A stretch of 64,000 nt of DNA, from the NCBI GenBank assembly GCA_902729315.2, contig LR746266.1, positions 5,021,259-5,085,258 of the forward strand, read 5' to 3'. A program made the translations under genes and the position numbers. This DNA is from Spirodela intermedia. Taxonomy: Eukaryota > Streptophyta > Magnoliopsida > Alismatales > Araceae. Below, one piece after another: positions 1 to 13,669 of this stretch. Below the pieces are notes generated by a model. That model was given only the letters and a program-made list of their open reading frames with translations. It made no database searches and was not told the origin of the DNA. Within the stretch, counting starts at the first letter, position 1, and each line of letters begins with the position of its first letter.

Positions 1-2420
1 GAACTAGGTCATAATGAGGAGAGTACTGAAAGATAGTTTATTAATTGAAAAGTAGAGGTTTCACTTGGTGGGTTCAATTGCAATATACTCACGTTAGGTT
101 AAGTAAGGAACTTATACATATGTAGAAAAAAATGAAAAAACTTTTGAAATCTCAATTTCTATCACCTGATTATAAATATATTTTATATCAACACTATCAA
201 AATTGAAAATAACAAAGTTGGTCTATTTTTTTATGATGTTGAAGAGTTTTTTTTATTGTTTATTTTTTAGAGTTGAACTAACTAAATCTGAGTCATATTA
301 TTTCGAGATTCAAAAGTGGTATCAAATGAAACATTGAAGGAAATGTAATTTTTTTAGTCATCTTTTAAGCTGGATGATGTGGTTATGACAACAAAACATG
401 CATAGTCATTATTAGAAAAAGGAATGAATTTATCTTTAAAATTTAATAGTTGGAATTCAATTTTTTTAGCAAAATAGTAATATTAAGTTGTATCTTCAAC
501 TTTATCACCTATAAAAATTCGACAAAGACATAGATTAAATACTTATTATGTTTATCACATTGCATGCATCAATGCCAAATAAGAATGTTACATCTCATTC
601 ATCAACTTATTTTGATAAATTATCAACTCTACTACTATGATCTTTTGTTCTATATCAAGTCCTAAAGTAACTAGGTGGTGAGAAATAGTGTATTAAGTGA
701 AGATATGAAGTGTGAATAGTCATATTTGATATAGGAATGATTGGGTATCATAGGAGACTAACTTGTGTAGTTTGTGTGATTAATTCAATAGATATCAATG
801 TGCGTTTTAAGGAGAATATGTGAACACTAGATGATAGTTTCCTTTGAGACTATATGTAGTGAGGTAAGGAATGAACTAATATAAAAAGTTTTGCATTCTT
901 GTTGAAATAGAGTCAAGAAGTATTGCTGCAAGATGTGTGTTGATACATCTATTGAAACATATAAATAGCATTTTGATAGAAATATTAAAAAATAGACAAA
1001 GATCTATTCTTATCCCAACTCTTCCCCAATTATTGAATGCATGAAAAAAGATATTTCAGATAGATTGAAAATTTTGTTAATAGTTTTGACATGATCAAGA
1101 AAAAATTAAGTTATGTTCATATTTTAGTGGTTTTAAATACTGAAAAAGTATTGAAGTCAAGCATGATAGCTCCATAATTGAAATCTGAGTTCTATTTTAT
1201 AACTCAAAAATGTTGTCCTATAATCTTTAATAATGAAAAAATATTTTTTTAAACAATTAAATTTTATGCTACTGTTCATGTTTTAATCAAATGATGATAC
1301 TATTTTATTCAATGCAAATTTATTTTGTATGTCCACCATCACATTCTTAAATCAATGAATGGTTAAATTTCTGCTAATAGTATGCATGTCTTAGAGTAGT
1401 TCACCTTTGTTTTCAAATATAAATCTAAAAAATCAAATCGAGTGACGTATGATTTTAGTAGGAAATCAGAATGTTTGGTCTTTAAATCGCTAGATTTGAT
1501 TATCTAAAATAATTATACAATAGTATATACATATATTTTCCCAAACTTGAGAGGTCTATAGGCTGAGTTTATCAATTAAGTGTTTAAATCTTTAGGATGA
1601 TTTTTATTTATATAAAAAAAAATATATGGATTCATCAAAATTATTTAAGATAATTATACTCTAAAGGGCCATACACTTTAAGTTTGTATTAAGTTCATGA
1701 ATCGATTAATCATGATAGAGAATCAAAATGTCTATATCATTCTGGGTAATAGATAATTTTGAATAGATTTACCACATTCTTGAAACTCAATAGTATTATC
1801 CACCCCTAGACTAATAGCTAAATGGTTTTTTTTTAATATTTCAAGAGAGAAATCAAAGTAATGAAATTATGTTTTATCCCAAATAGAGTGAAAATCAGAT
1901 GGTTAATCAGTTAACTATTTTTCACTTATTTAAAAAATATTTTAAATATATTTCAGTTGTCAAGGTTAGTGACAACACGCATTATTATAAATCATATGAT
2001 AAATGCCAACAAGTTTATTCATAAAAGTGTCCAATATAGTCTGACAACTAATTGTGAACGGTACAAGGCAACAATAAACAATAAAAGAAAGAACATCTTT
2101 AAACTAATTATCTTGTCGTGATCTACTAAGATAAAAATAATGGTTCCCAACAAATACCTACAACAAATTAAATGAAACAACTACGGATCATTTGGAGTTT
2201 TATATAAAATTAACAATAATGTATATCTCAAAGAACTTAGAGTATATGACTAATTTAAATAACTTTAATGTTACTCAAATGATGAGTGGAGGATGAGATC
2301 TATCTGTGTTGTTATAAATTGTATTTTAAATGTTGTTTAATATGTGATAATCTATTTCAAAATCCATCTAAAATCGTATTTTTGAAAACATTTCACCTCA
2401 TTTTGTGCTGAAAGAAAGAT
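1..2420. other. AT-rich, CpG-poor intergenic block, no gene seen
   Basis: The stretch is strongly AT-rich, with many stops in all frames and almost no CG dinucleotides. I see no exon, RNA gene or intact mobile-element protein. The composition changes abruptly near position 2420-2460, where the GC-rich P450 3' region begins. CpG loss with TG/CA excess is what long-term cytosine methylation leaves in old repeat DNA, so I infer decayed transposon sequence, but no element could be delimited. Confidence 0.6.
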
Positions 2421-2564
2421 CCACGCCCTCTGAAGTTAAATATTGAAACGATTATCTACGAATGAGCGTCGGACCTGATGTGCCGTCCCTCCCTCCGTCC
2501 CTCTCCATTTTCAGATTCATAATGGTCTTTCTGAAGGCCCAACAGCCCACTAAGATCCTGGAAT

Positions 2565-4373
2565 CTAGGATATGTGGAAGATTATCTGGACACCGTACTG
2601 GGGTTGCAGAGTGATGTGCTGACTGGGGGCGTGGACATAAGAAGGGGCCACGGAGAAGGAGGAGAACCTCTGCAGAATCATGGCCAGCGCCACCTTCGCC
2701 TCCACGAGGGCCAGGTTTTGGCCGACGCAGATCGTCGGCCCAAACCCAAATGGGAAGTACCCGCCGGTGGGTCGCCGCCCGTCGGAGAACCGCAGCGGAT
2801 TGAATTGGCAGGCGTCCTCCCCCCACACCTTCTCATCCCGGTGAAGAGAGATGATGGGGATGAAGACCTCGGTGCCGGCGGCGACGTCGATCGCCCCAAG
2901 CTTGATTTTCTTGGTGGCTAGCTTCCTCTTGCTGACGGCGGGGGAGTAGAGACGGAGGGTTTCGTTCAGAACCAGGCCCATCTGTTTGTTCACACAGACG
3001 ATGTTGCAGAGGTTCAGGCGCTGCAAGTGGAAAAGACCAACCCTACGAGGAAGAAGAAGAAGAAGAAGAAGAAGAAGCTCACTGTTTTGAGCCTGGGGAT
3101 GTCCTCCGCGCTGGGGGGGTTATGCTCGCCGCAGAGGTTCTTGACTTCCTCCCGGGTCTTGGTCTGCCATTCCTCGTGCAGGGCGAGCAGCAGCAGCGCC
3201 CATGTCAAGAGGTTGGCCGTGGTCTCCTTCCCGGCGAAGTAGAACGTCTTGCATTCGTCTATGATTTCCTCGATGCCCATTTGATCCTCCTCCGCCCCTT
3301 CCTTGTTCGAAGACGTCATCAGGCCCAGGAGGTTCTTGGAGATTAAATCACCTGCGCCGTCCTTGCTGCGGATCAGCCTTCGCAAGGAATCCCTTATCTC
3401 CTTGTCGATCTCCTGCCGCCTCCGGTTTCTCCGTGTGGGAAGGAAGCTGACGAGAAGAGAAGAGAGAGGAGGGTAAGGTTGAGCAGGGAGGAGGGAATTT
3501 CTGGGAAGATGAATCTGCACCTGAAGCCTGGGATGTAGACGCTCCGCAGGGCCAGAGAGACGAGGAGCGCCTGCTCCTCTTGAAGCTCGAAGATCCGCCT
3601 CCCCTCTTCGTAGCTGCTCCCGAAAGCCACGTGAGAGATGACATCCGCGGTGTATCGCTGGAGCTCTTCCCCCACCTCTACTTCAAAATCGCCGCCGCTC
3701 GCTCCCCTGCTCTCCCAATCATCGAGCATCTTCGAGGCGCAGGCGGCGATTTCAGGAACCCAATTCTATTTTTTTTCTCCACGGAGATCTCGAATTAGGG
3801 TTGCAGAAAAATTGAGAAAACCTGATCACCAATCACTACGGCGGAGGAGATGATTGGAGAACCGACCTTCACCCTCTCCATGTTAAAGGTGGGGTTGATG
3901 ATCCGACGGTGGAGCGCCCACTTCTTCCCCTTCAGCCCTATCAGGCCATCCGCGAACAGCGGCCTCGACAGTGGGTCGAAGTCCACCTTTTCCAACCCGC
4001 CGTCGGCGTCCATCACGACCTCGCGGACGATCGCCGGGTCGGCGACGACGAGCCGCGGCGAGGACCCGAACCAGAAAAGGAAGGTCTTGCCGTAGACGGC
4101 GGACCATTCATGGTAGTGTGGGAGAACCCGCCGCGTGATGTCGTGGTCGAAAGGATCGAGAATCGGCCGCGATAGTGCGCGGGCGATGATGCCGCGGATT
4201 TCGGCAGAGTTGCCGAAGATCAGGTGGCGGCGGGGAGGTCCTCCGATCCCCTGCCTTCGGTAGTGGCGGCGGATCTTCTCCGGTACCCATACAAGCGTAT
4301 AGAGAGATTTGAAAAGCAAGAAGAAAAAGGGAGGAAGAAGAAGAAGCATTAGAAAGGAGCCGAGGAGGGCCAT
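2565..4373 (-). CDS. Cytochrome P450 monooxygenase, CYP72 clan (CYP721/CYP709-like)
   Basis: Four coding exons (4373-3867, 3765-3521, 3446-3083, 2981-2565) join in frame to about 510 residues, the usual length of a plant P450. The protein starts with a hydrophobic leucine/phenylalanine-rich ER anchor (residues 1-25). It carries the I-helix motif AGKETT (about 322-327), the ExxR pair in NETLRLY (E379, R382), a PERF-like FNPLRF, and the heme loop FGFGPTICVG with Cys457 as the expected iron ligand. All signature residues are present, so it should be active, using NADPH-P450 reductase on the ER face. The wording of the I-helix and of the N-terminal HYxEW...YGKTF region is closest to what I know of CYP721 and CYP709, but CYP734-type enzymes are not excluded. 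The substrate cannot be told. The third intron (3082-2982) carries TTC repeats on the sense strand just after its donor. Confidence 0.9.
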
Positions 4374-5872
4374 GGTGGGCGTGATGGAGATGAGACTGAT
4401 AAGTCCTTCGAGGCGGCACTTTATGAATTTGGCCGTCAGCTTTCGACTGGAAACCTCGTGCAGGTGGGCCGTCGGTGGAGCTGGCTGGGGCTAAGCTCCG
4501 ACACGTAGCGCGTCATCGTCTTCCGCCTCACAAAGCTCCAATTTAGACTGCGAACCCTGTCGGTACTCCATGGGCAATCTTCGTCTGCAGTGGCAGGGTC
4601 TTCTTCTACCTCTCTAGGGTATAACAGCGACGCTTTCTTCTAGTGGGCGTGCCCTCTCGAGCACAACAGCTGCAGCGAAGTCTGCCGCGTAGCACCCTCT
4701 ATATCGGGAAATCAGCCCTTATCCGGGCCGCACCATGAAAACATTTCGAGAAAAGGACTCGTTTTCCGACGAGGAGTCGCAAATGATCGAGAAGTCGCGC
4801 GTTTTGCAGTCGCATAAATTCGTCTCGACGCGATTTTATTAAAATCTGCAAGATCTTTGGGAGTTTTTCCGCTTATTTTCGGTGGATTCAAATCTATGAA
4901 GGTTTACGCGGGAGCTGAGCTGCTATACTTCGACGGGCTGCTGACAGGAGAAGGGGGGATCTTTTAATGGCGTCCTTGGGAACGGGGGGGGAGGGAGATA
5001 TTCCGCGCGAGGGAAAACGACGAGTAGAGTACCAACGGCGTCCCGTTTCCGCCCGTTTCCCACCTGTCCTATAGTCCGTAGGGCGAAAAGCCGGGGTGAA
5101 GAAGGCAAGCTTCCCCTGCCGGCTCTGCGAGCGCCGAATCTATCGTGCGGGGAGGACCTCTGACCGAATTCCTGGGTTTCTTTAATGGCGAGAGAGCAGA
5201 CTGCCGTCGTAGCAGCAGCAGAGGATGAAAGCGAGGCCTCGATTCTCGCTCTCCTCGCCCGTCTCCTCCCCTGCATTCAATACTGATGTCTGGTACCGAT
5301 TTCCCCAGACGCCATCATTCGTCGTCGCCTTTATCACACCCCCGCCCGTCGTGGGAACCGGCGACCGACTCCGGCCGAGCTTTAACTTCGTCGGAGATAT
5401 GGACGACGCGAGCCACAGGAGATATGGTGCGGGCTTCCTTCTCCGAGCTGACATGAACAGCCGCCCTGCTTGTCCTCCTTCAGCCCAACACGCGTCGAGA
5501 CAGAGTAACCATGCGGACGGCTGGGGGGAGGGGCGATTACCTCAGAAGCTTTACTTGCCCCGCCGGCTTCCAGCATCGCCCGGATACGACGACATGGGCT
5601 GTCGCAAGCAAAGAGGAAGGAAGGATTTCGGGGTTGGTTATCGGAGGAACAGTGAGTGAGCTTCGTCGTTCTCGCTGCCGCCTCGAACCGTCCCCTTGTC
5701 CCTCCATTTCACAGGCGACATGACAGGCGACACATGTGAACAGGGAGCTGGGAAAAAAGTGCGGAGATTCCTTTGAAAAAAGAGGGCGAGTCGTCGCCCT
5801 CTTGCTTTTCCTTGACGAAGTAAAAACTTTGAAAAAAGTAAAATTTTCAGGATGAGCGAGTCTTGTCGATCT
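4374..5872. other. Spacer between P450 and IDD genes
   Basis: This GC-rich spacer holds the P450 promoter side and the 3' flank of the IDD gene. Long open frames here follow the base composition and match no family I recognise. No repeat or RNA gene was seen. Confidence 0.45.
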
Positions 5873-8227
5873 CTACAACAGGGCGGAGCCGCCGGGGGGG
5901 CGGTCGGCGCCGTCCCAGGCCTCCGACCGGTCGGTGGCCCTCTCCAAGCTGCCACCGATGGAGGTGATCAGAGCCGAAAGGCCGCCGGCGGCGCCGCCGC
6001 CGGGTCCCCTACCCAGCCCTAAAAAGTCCAGCGTCGTCGGCTTCGCCACGAAGAACGGCGGCGGGCCCACCATGAAACTCGGCATCCCGCCGCCTCCGCC
6101 GCCGTAGGGGAGCCCGAGGCCCAGCGCCGGCGACAATCCCGCCGGCTCCTCCGGGAGGTGGTGCTGTTGCCCTCGCCATGACTGGTAGCTCTCCCGCGGA
6201 TTGTCGTGCGGGTGTTGTTGGCTTGCGGAGCTTGAACTGGGCACGAGCCCAAAGCTTCTGAGCAGCGACGAGTTGCTGGCCGTGGCCCCCATTTGCGCCG
6301 CCTTCTGCAACAATGCGGTGGCAGACATGTGGGGAGTAGGAGGCGGCGGGGCCAGAGGCCGCCGATCAAGGGGGCCCGAGAAGAGCGATGATCCGCCGCT
6401 GTGCGAGAGGCGGAGGGAAATGGGCTCTGCGGAGGACGACGGGCCAGCGGAGGAGAGCTGCGGTGCCACCCCGTTGTCGTTCCTGGACATAGCGGCGCCC
6501 ATCAAATCCGAGAATGAGGTGCTCTGCGTTGTTCTGGCCGCCGCCGAGGCCAAAAGGCTGGCGAAGAGACTGGCGCTCGTGCCGCCGGTGCCGTTGCCGC
6601 TGTTGCTGCCATTCCCTGCGGCCACCACCGGCAACCGAGGAGGCAGAATCTGTCGCATGATCGGTGCGCGCTTTGCCGTCGTCTCCGGCTCTGTGACGAA
6701 AGATCACTATCAGCACCAAGAAGGGGCGGGAGATCGGGAAAAAGATTAGAGATTTATGTAACCTTTTTCTAAAGAGAAGGGGGGGGATGGGCAATGATGA
6801 CCATCTCGAATATTCACAGGATTCCCGGGATTAAAGCGCGTTTTGATGCTACTTAAATCTCGATTAGAGAGACGGAAACCCAATCGACCGAGAAAAAAAA
6901 ATAATCGGAAAGGGAAACCCCTTTAGAACGATCCCATCCCGGCCTCGTAAAAAATAAAAATCTTCTTCCAGCTGAGAAAGATCCAGCCATGGATGGCCGA
7001 AGAACAACTCTCCCCGAGGAATCCCATTACAACCCCGGGTATATTCAAACACGAACAGACAGAACCCGCATCGTATTCTAGGAGCGGCAATCGTCTCAAT
7101 ATAGATTCTTCCGCTCCTAAATTCTATTGCGTTATCGAGACGACGATCGATCCGACAAACATAACGAAAGAAAAGAGAGGGAAGGAGACAGAACCCCAGC
7201 CTGAGAACTGACCTTGCTGCGGCTGCTCGGCTGACGGAGGCAACCGCGGAACAGGCAGAGCCGTATTGATCACCGCGGAAGACGGGGAAGACGACGACGA
7301 GGTCATCGTCTTCAGCCTTTCCTCTTCCTCCCCCGGCCCAGGTCTCACCGCCGGCGCCGCCTCCCCCGGCCCAGGTCTCGCCGCCGGCGCCGCCTCCCCG
7401 CCGGCTACCTGCGCTTTTGCGCTCTCCTCCGCCAGCGCATCACAGAACGCCCTGTGCGTGATGAAGCTATCCCTCCTGCGCCCGATCGAGAGATAGAGAG
7501 AGAGAGAGAGAGATTAGGTCACGAGGAGGCGAAATCCGCAGTTCTGAGGCGGAATACATCGAAAAAGGAGGAAACACGAACAATACCTGGAGAAAAGAGT
7601 GCCGCAATCGCAGCGGTACTCCCGGGTGCCGCAAATCTTCGTGTGGGCTTTCCAGTCCGACTGAACGGCGTACTTCTTCGAGCATTTCTCGCACTTGTAG
7701 TTCTTCTCTCCGTGCTTGCGGGAGTAGTGTTTCTTTATACCGGTGAGATCGCCGAGAGCTCTCGCAGGGTCGTGGTGGACGCAGGTCGGCTCAGGGCACA
7801 CGTAGACCCGTTTCCTCACCTCCTTGCCGGAGCGCTGCCGCAGCTTCCACGGAAGGTTGTGACCACGTCGGTGGAGCTGCAGGTTTTGGTCCCTCTGAAA
7901 ACCCTTTTTGCAGATCTCGCACACGAAGCGGTTCGTCGCCATCAGCGCCTTCGGCGACAAGACTATCACCTCCGCATCCGGATCTGACATAGCATCGAGA
8001 CACAGAAGCATTAGATGAACTCGAATGGAAAGAGGCAAATCCTGAGCGACAGGATTCATCCGCGATCTATCGGCGAACTCGTTACCAGGCATTCCCGGGA
8101 GATTGCGCTTCCTCTTAGCGGCCGGAGGCGGCGGGGCCGGCTGCTGTCCAGTCGACGAAATACTCGCCTCTCCGGAGGCCGAATTAGATGCCGTCATGGC
8201 GGAGGTATTTTCAATCTCCGTCGGCAT
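5873..8227 (-). CDS. INDETERMINATE-domain (IDD) C2H2 zinc-finger transcription factor
   Basis: Four coding exons (8227-8086, 7983-7587, 7475-7213, 6690-5873) join in frame to 539 residues. The N-terminus contains KRKRNLPG, a nuclear signal that leads into the IDD, followed by DPDAEVI and [12 protein letters not shown]. Finger 1 is C2H2, finger 2 is C2H2 (YVCPEPTC), and the last two are C2HC type ([10 protein letters not shown] and [15 protein letters not shown]), as in all IDD proteins. The C-terminal half has the two short motifs typical of the family: [14 protein letters not shown] and [10 protein letters not shown]. Family members bind a TTTGTC-type core and work with DELLA and SCR/SHR GRAS proteins in the nucleus. 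The start at 8227 is followed by the usual Ser/Ala-rich leader. Exon 3 contains an in-frame 33-bp tandem repeat (7329-7394) adding two [10 protein letters not shown]-like units. Which IDD subgroup it belongs to is not resolved. Confidence 0.95.
7329..7394. repeat. 33-bp tandem repeat inside the IDD gene
   Basis: Two copies of a GC-rich 33-bp unit differ at one base (A/G). On the coding strand they add 11-residue units rich in Pro, Gly, Ala and Arg directly after the zinc-finger exon. The length is a multiple of three, so the frame is kept. Confidence 0.8.
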
Positions 8228-8721
8228 CCTACACGACGAGGAGCCTCTCCGATTCGTTCGTTCGATCCAATGTCTGATCCCCAGCTCCCAACAAAATTCA
8301 GGGCCTGGTCTCGTTCGACAGGACACCAAAAAAATAAATTCACACAGCAAGCAAACCAGTCGTCGAAATCCAAGCCGCTCCAACTACCAGTCCATTTCGT
8401 CGGAGAACCAGAGACCGGCGGCTCCGTCGCCGGCTACCAGCCCGGTAGATGGCCCGCGAGGACAGCAACTCAACTTCAGATAGAACAGAACCCCGTCGTG
8501 GAGCTCCTCCGAGGCTCCGAGCATCTTCCGATCGACAGATCCCGGTCCTTCCTCACCTCGCCGGTGACTGCCGCGGCGCCACCCTGGCGCCACCAAACCG
8601 CCTCCTGCGCAGGTTTCCGACGAGGAACCGAAAAATTCGGGGCGCCAGGGTTCCGTAGTAGGACAAGAAAGGACGAGGTCGGCTATGGCGGTCGCATTAG
8701 TCCGCGGTGGGAAAAGAAATC

Positions 8722-8759
<38 letters not shown>

Positions 8760-9753
8760 GACAGATAGAGATAGAGAGAGAAAATAGTAGCTCAGGGACG
8801 GCATAACTTAACCCGGGTTTGCCGTGTGGTTTGTCTGCTGGTGAGAATGATCTCCGCCGTCCACGTGTCAAAAACCTTGGATCTCTTCGTCAGCTTGCGC
8901 GCCGCCCCGACCCGTTTTGTCGGTTAGCTTTTGTATCTTCAATATCCTTTTATTTTTACCCACAGCATCCCATTTCCTATTTTATTTTAATGCCTTATTT
9001 CCGGCACTTATATAGTAGCTATGGGAATCACTATTTATATTGATAAACTCCGCCCTACGAAAGCCTCCAACGTCGGCATCTTAGAGGGTATATCTACAAT
9101 ACGACACTAGACACTGGGCAGCTGTAAATCTCAATCTCAGGTGGGTTCCGATGTAAACCTGCCCCCGACCAAGATCAGCTCCACCAGTCCTCAAAGCACC
9201 CATTTTTGTCGATATCCCTTCATTTTTTTTTCTTACATACCTTGACTTTTCCGCCATATAAATATAATTATCTTAAATGCCTCGAATATACAAAGTCACT
9301 TAATATTTTCTTTAATTTATAGCTCCCACCGCCCATTTAAATGGCAATATAATCGCGACTATGCGGATTTAAAATACCGGTGCATGGTTTAATGGCCACA
9401 TTTAATATGGTTTTTTGCCATTCAATTCCATATTTATTTATTTATTTATTTTTGGGCATTAATAAAAAGGATAGGAATTCAAAGTATGTCAACTCGGGGA
9501 GAAGAGGCTCAACTGGCCCGCCGGGAAGTTGTCTAATCGTGTTTGGTTTACGGGATTAAAAAATTCGATGGATTTTCTTTTTCTTGGGGCGCGTGGGGGA
9601 TATAAATACATTTTCCACAAAAAAACCCGGAAAGCCCCGAATCTTTTGCCCGTTTATCGGTTTCGGCATTCCACCGCTACCGCGCCGCCGCCGTTGACCG
9701 GTGACGGCGCTGCCTAGCTCCTCCGCTGTGCTACTGCCGATTTTCACACACTC

Positions 9754-9787
<34 letters not shown>

Positions 9788-12700
9788 TATGGGCCGGATT
9801 TAGACCGTCTAGGACGCAGCCGGCTTCCTGACATCCTGGCCACTGGAACTCCTAATCAAATACAGTACTGGCTTGTTTATTAGAGAGAGAGAGACGTGCA
9901 ACCTTTGTAATCCTAGACCACATCGCGAAGGAAGCCCAGTGGGGTCGGACACGAGAGATCGACTGCCGGTGGGTCATCTTCTGAACAGTGCGCCGGCGTT
10001 TTCATCAGTCGCCGGCAGCCCGCCGGCTCTCCAGGATCGCTTCTCAAGGCGGAAGAGGAATCTCGGGCGACTGGTCCATCTCGACGGCCGGTGAGTCCCC
10101 ACTGAGTTAGTTCGTCAAAGCCACCGTTTTCTCTCCGGCAAAAACCTGGGATATGGACGATATGGAGAAGAGTGATGGGCTCCCCCTCCGGCGCCGGCGG
10201 TGGCGGCGAAGCCACCGATTCTTCTCGTCGCAGATCGCCAATGATGAGGACCGAGCTGGCCATCACCGTCCACGTGCCGGTGCCAGTCGCCTTCGTCCAT
10301 TATGTGACAAGACGTCAGCCAGCGTTCACCGGAGCTCCCCCCCCCCCAATCATCGGCCCGCCGCACCGGCGGGGAAGATGGGATCGCAGTGTACAGACGA
10401 ACGACCTCGTTGAACTTCCCACCAACAATTATTTCCGGAGCGGTGCCATTTATGGCGACGAGTTTTCTTCTTCATCTCCTCTCTTTTACCCCCGAAGCAA
10501 CCTGGTTAGAGAGAGAGAGAGAGAGAGTTGGCCTTCATCGCAAAAGCATGAACTTGCGAGCTGGTTGAGCCGTGCGATCGCACGCGCCTCGGAGAACCCA
10601 CAAGGATGCCAATCGATGACGCTCCGCCATGAAAGAGGGTCTTAGAATAATGGGTCAGAACATCATAGTGAATCCATGCATTATCCGGTCGGACGAGACA
10701 TTAAGATAAACATCAAGAGATCATCCTCGAGGAACTATCCCCTGGTAGAGAGAAGAAACAACTTTCAAAAGAATGATCCGAGCTTCCATTCAAAGGCAGG
10801 CCCCCCCGCTCCCCTCCCCGTCAGGATGCGTTGCTCCCCCCGGCCCCGAGCTTCTCACCCACCTAGAACTTGGAATCCAGACGGCTGAGGAGGAAGACAG
10901 ATGAGAATAATCAAACCACAACTTACGTCAGAACAACAAGATAATTTGTACGATTAATCTATGTTCTCGCTGAGGAGACAAAAGAATCAGGTTGGGGAAA
11001 AGAAAGGGCGGCGAATAAAATGAAGACGATAATTGCATGCAATCCGGTGTCTGATGATCAATAGTAGAAATTAATGCTGGATAAAGAATAGGAAATTTTT
11101 ATTGGGTTAGAAGATTTCCAGAAAAAACAGAATAATGTAGCTAGGCACGAGGAGCACCGAAGAACAAAGGAAGGATTCCACAATTTATCTGGTATCAACA
11201 ACTTATTTCAAAACATAATAAATTATGATATTTAGAGATGTCAACGATATGACGAAATAGGAGTGAATGCACGTCTTTTTCGTGAATATCAAAGCGGAGG
11301 GATCCTCGCGAGGACTCGAGCTGCGATGGGAGATGCCTGAATGACACACGGTAATAAATAGTAAATGATGAAGCAGATGCTACCTTTCTTTGAAAGAGAA
11401 AATGATTGCTCAGATGCTGACTAATCATGGAATCACAAGGGGTCAAGGAAATTAGGGACGAAGAGGGAATTAAGGGGGACCCACCAAGCAGAACAGCCAA
11501 ATCAAGTAGACTGCAGCTCTTGTCAGTCGAAGATGAGGCACAACGCATTCGCAACATGGTAAAGAAAATCACCAGAAAATCACTGAGATGAGGGGAAAGT
11601 CAACGGGACGAATAAAGAGGCTTACCACCGACAAACAGGAGAAAATCATTTCAGCACTGCTCTAATGTTATGGTAGGAAAGCTGCACATCTGCAGCCCAA
11701 AATTCATAAAATTTCTTTTTTTTTTCTTTTGTCAGAGAGGGATGAAGTTTATTCCCAATATCTCCTGGATGAGCATTTAATTGCATACCCCCAGAAACAT
11801 GATTTTTTTCCGTTTGATTGTTACGAAGACAATGCATTTTTCTAGAGTATTAATCAACATCTTATTACCAGTTTTTCACTGATAATATCAGTTCCCACAC
11901 TCATTGACCCCCTTTAATTACAAGGCCGAGTAAAAATCCCATTATTCAACCTCCTTGGAATTTCCCTGCTTAGTACTTTCAAATATTTAATCCACAGTGT
12001 CCACTTACTGCACCAAACATAATGACGAGCTCTGTCAAACTATAGACTATTCATCATCTCCTAAAACTACGCCAATGATGCAAAAGCCCTAGTGACTGCC
12101 TTTGAATTCGATACTCATGCTACTGAGACCATAAAACTAGATAATATTCATAGGTTCCATGCAATGATCCCTAATGACGGGCAACGAATACAATCCAAAT
12201 TCAAATTTTCACCAAAATTGGGCCCTCAAAAAGCTAACCCTTGATATACTAGAGCTTGGACTTAGGCCCTTCATAAGTGGCATAAAAACTAAGCAAAATA
12301 CATGGGCAAACCCGTTTCAACATCTAGCATTAGGGAGCAATCCAAAGGACCAGTCGCAAGATGAATGACAGGCTGGCCTGAGCCCAGATGGCGATGGATT
12401 GAGAGCCACTTTTTCTATGAATCCAATTTCAGATCAAGCCAAAGATGATGTCCACATGCCTAAGTGAACACCAACAATGCTTGAATCTTGACCCTGAACC
12501 CATCTGACAAAGTTAGCAGCTGACAGCTTCAGAGAAACAAACTCTCGTGTAGATAACCCAAGGAGAGATCAGCCCACCGACTAAGACCCCATATGAGAAG
12601 CCAACAAGCGTATCCCTCTGTATCCATTCTGCTGTTAAAGAACGCAACTTCTAGCCGCCGATTTTTATGCTGAAAAGAAGATCCAAACTCTAAGAAGACA

Positions 12701-12850
12701 TAATTCACTCCACGAAGGAGCTGTATGCATATTAATGACCACCTCACATGCACAAAAAATTGTTTCTCTGCAGGAATCCCTCAAAATCCCACGCCCTCGT
12801 CCAGCACATGGAAAGGGTGGCATGTAGCGGGAAGACAAACCAAGTAGAAC
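8228..12850. other. Long spacer upstream of IDD, downstream of the ssSPT gene
   Basis: The stretch contains a (CT)n run at about 9750-9781 and an (AG)n run at about 10506-10527. It includes a GC-rich island at about 9950-10900 with overlapping open frames on both strands. None of those frames shows a conserved motif, a plausible exon chain or a recognisable product, so I do not call a gene. From 10900 to 12850 the DNA is of average composition with nothing recognisable. Confidence 0.4.
8731..8758. repeat. (GA)n microsatellite upstream of IDD
   Basis: A run of GA dinucleotides lies about 500 bp upstream of the IDD start codon. A shorter GA run lies in IDD intron 2 at about 7497-7513. GA/CT tracts of this kind are bound by BPC GAGA factors in plants, but no function is shown here. 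Confidence 0.75.
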
Positions 12851-12854
12851 AAAG

Positions 12855-12954
<100 letters not shown>

Positions 12955-13538
12955 GCACTCCCTCACTTGCCTTTTTAGTCAAATCCTTGAGGAGATTTTA
13001 TCATTCCGGAGGTCTACACAAATTTGTTCCCCGTCGTTCCTGGTTGTTCACTCACTAGATTATTTCTTCCACGGCTTTCTGCACCTTGATTTATCATCTG
13101 CTTCAATGATGTGTTCACTCCGACAAGTTTTCTAACTTGTCTTGGAGTTGTCCAAATATTTTCTCACACCTCTCGATTTCTTAAAATACCACCATGGGTA
13201 AGAAGAGTAAGCATACGTATGCTTCCCTTTCTTGTTCTATCCTTGACTAATTCTCCTTACCGGGGAAAAAACCGCACAAAGAAGAAGATCTCCACGTTTA
13301 ACTGTCGGAGAGGTGGAAGTAATATATTGAAATCCATGGTCAAAGACATAAGTCCATGGGCTTGATTCTGGACCAATAAATAGGATCTTAGTCTCCTAAT
13401 TACGGCACCAATGATCACATCCTTTTTATCAAATCTCTTGAGACGAAGAACTTAGCCAATCGATATATGCATCCTCTCCAGAGATTCACAAAATCCACAA
13501 TGACTAAAACAACCCAAGTCCTCTACGAGACGAAGGAA

Positions 13539-13541
<3 letters not shown>

Positions 13542-13579
<38 letters not shown>
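13542..13579. repeat. (CT)n microsatellite
   Basis: A perfect CT array of about 19 units lies between the compound array at 12.9 kb and the exon-like segment at 13.7 kb. Confidence 0.9.
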
Positions 13580-13582
<3 letters not shown>

Positions 13583-13669
13583 CAACTCACTACCAAAACG
13601 AAAGCTTGGCAAACGACCTTACATTATGTCTTGTCCCTCAGCACCACAAATATAATTCACTGTTCTCAC

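Noticed and set aside
9913-10645. Overlapping long open frames on both strands in a GC-rich island
   Set aside because: The frames are proline/arginine-rich shadows of composition, with no domain, no splice partner and no agreement on strand.
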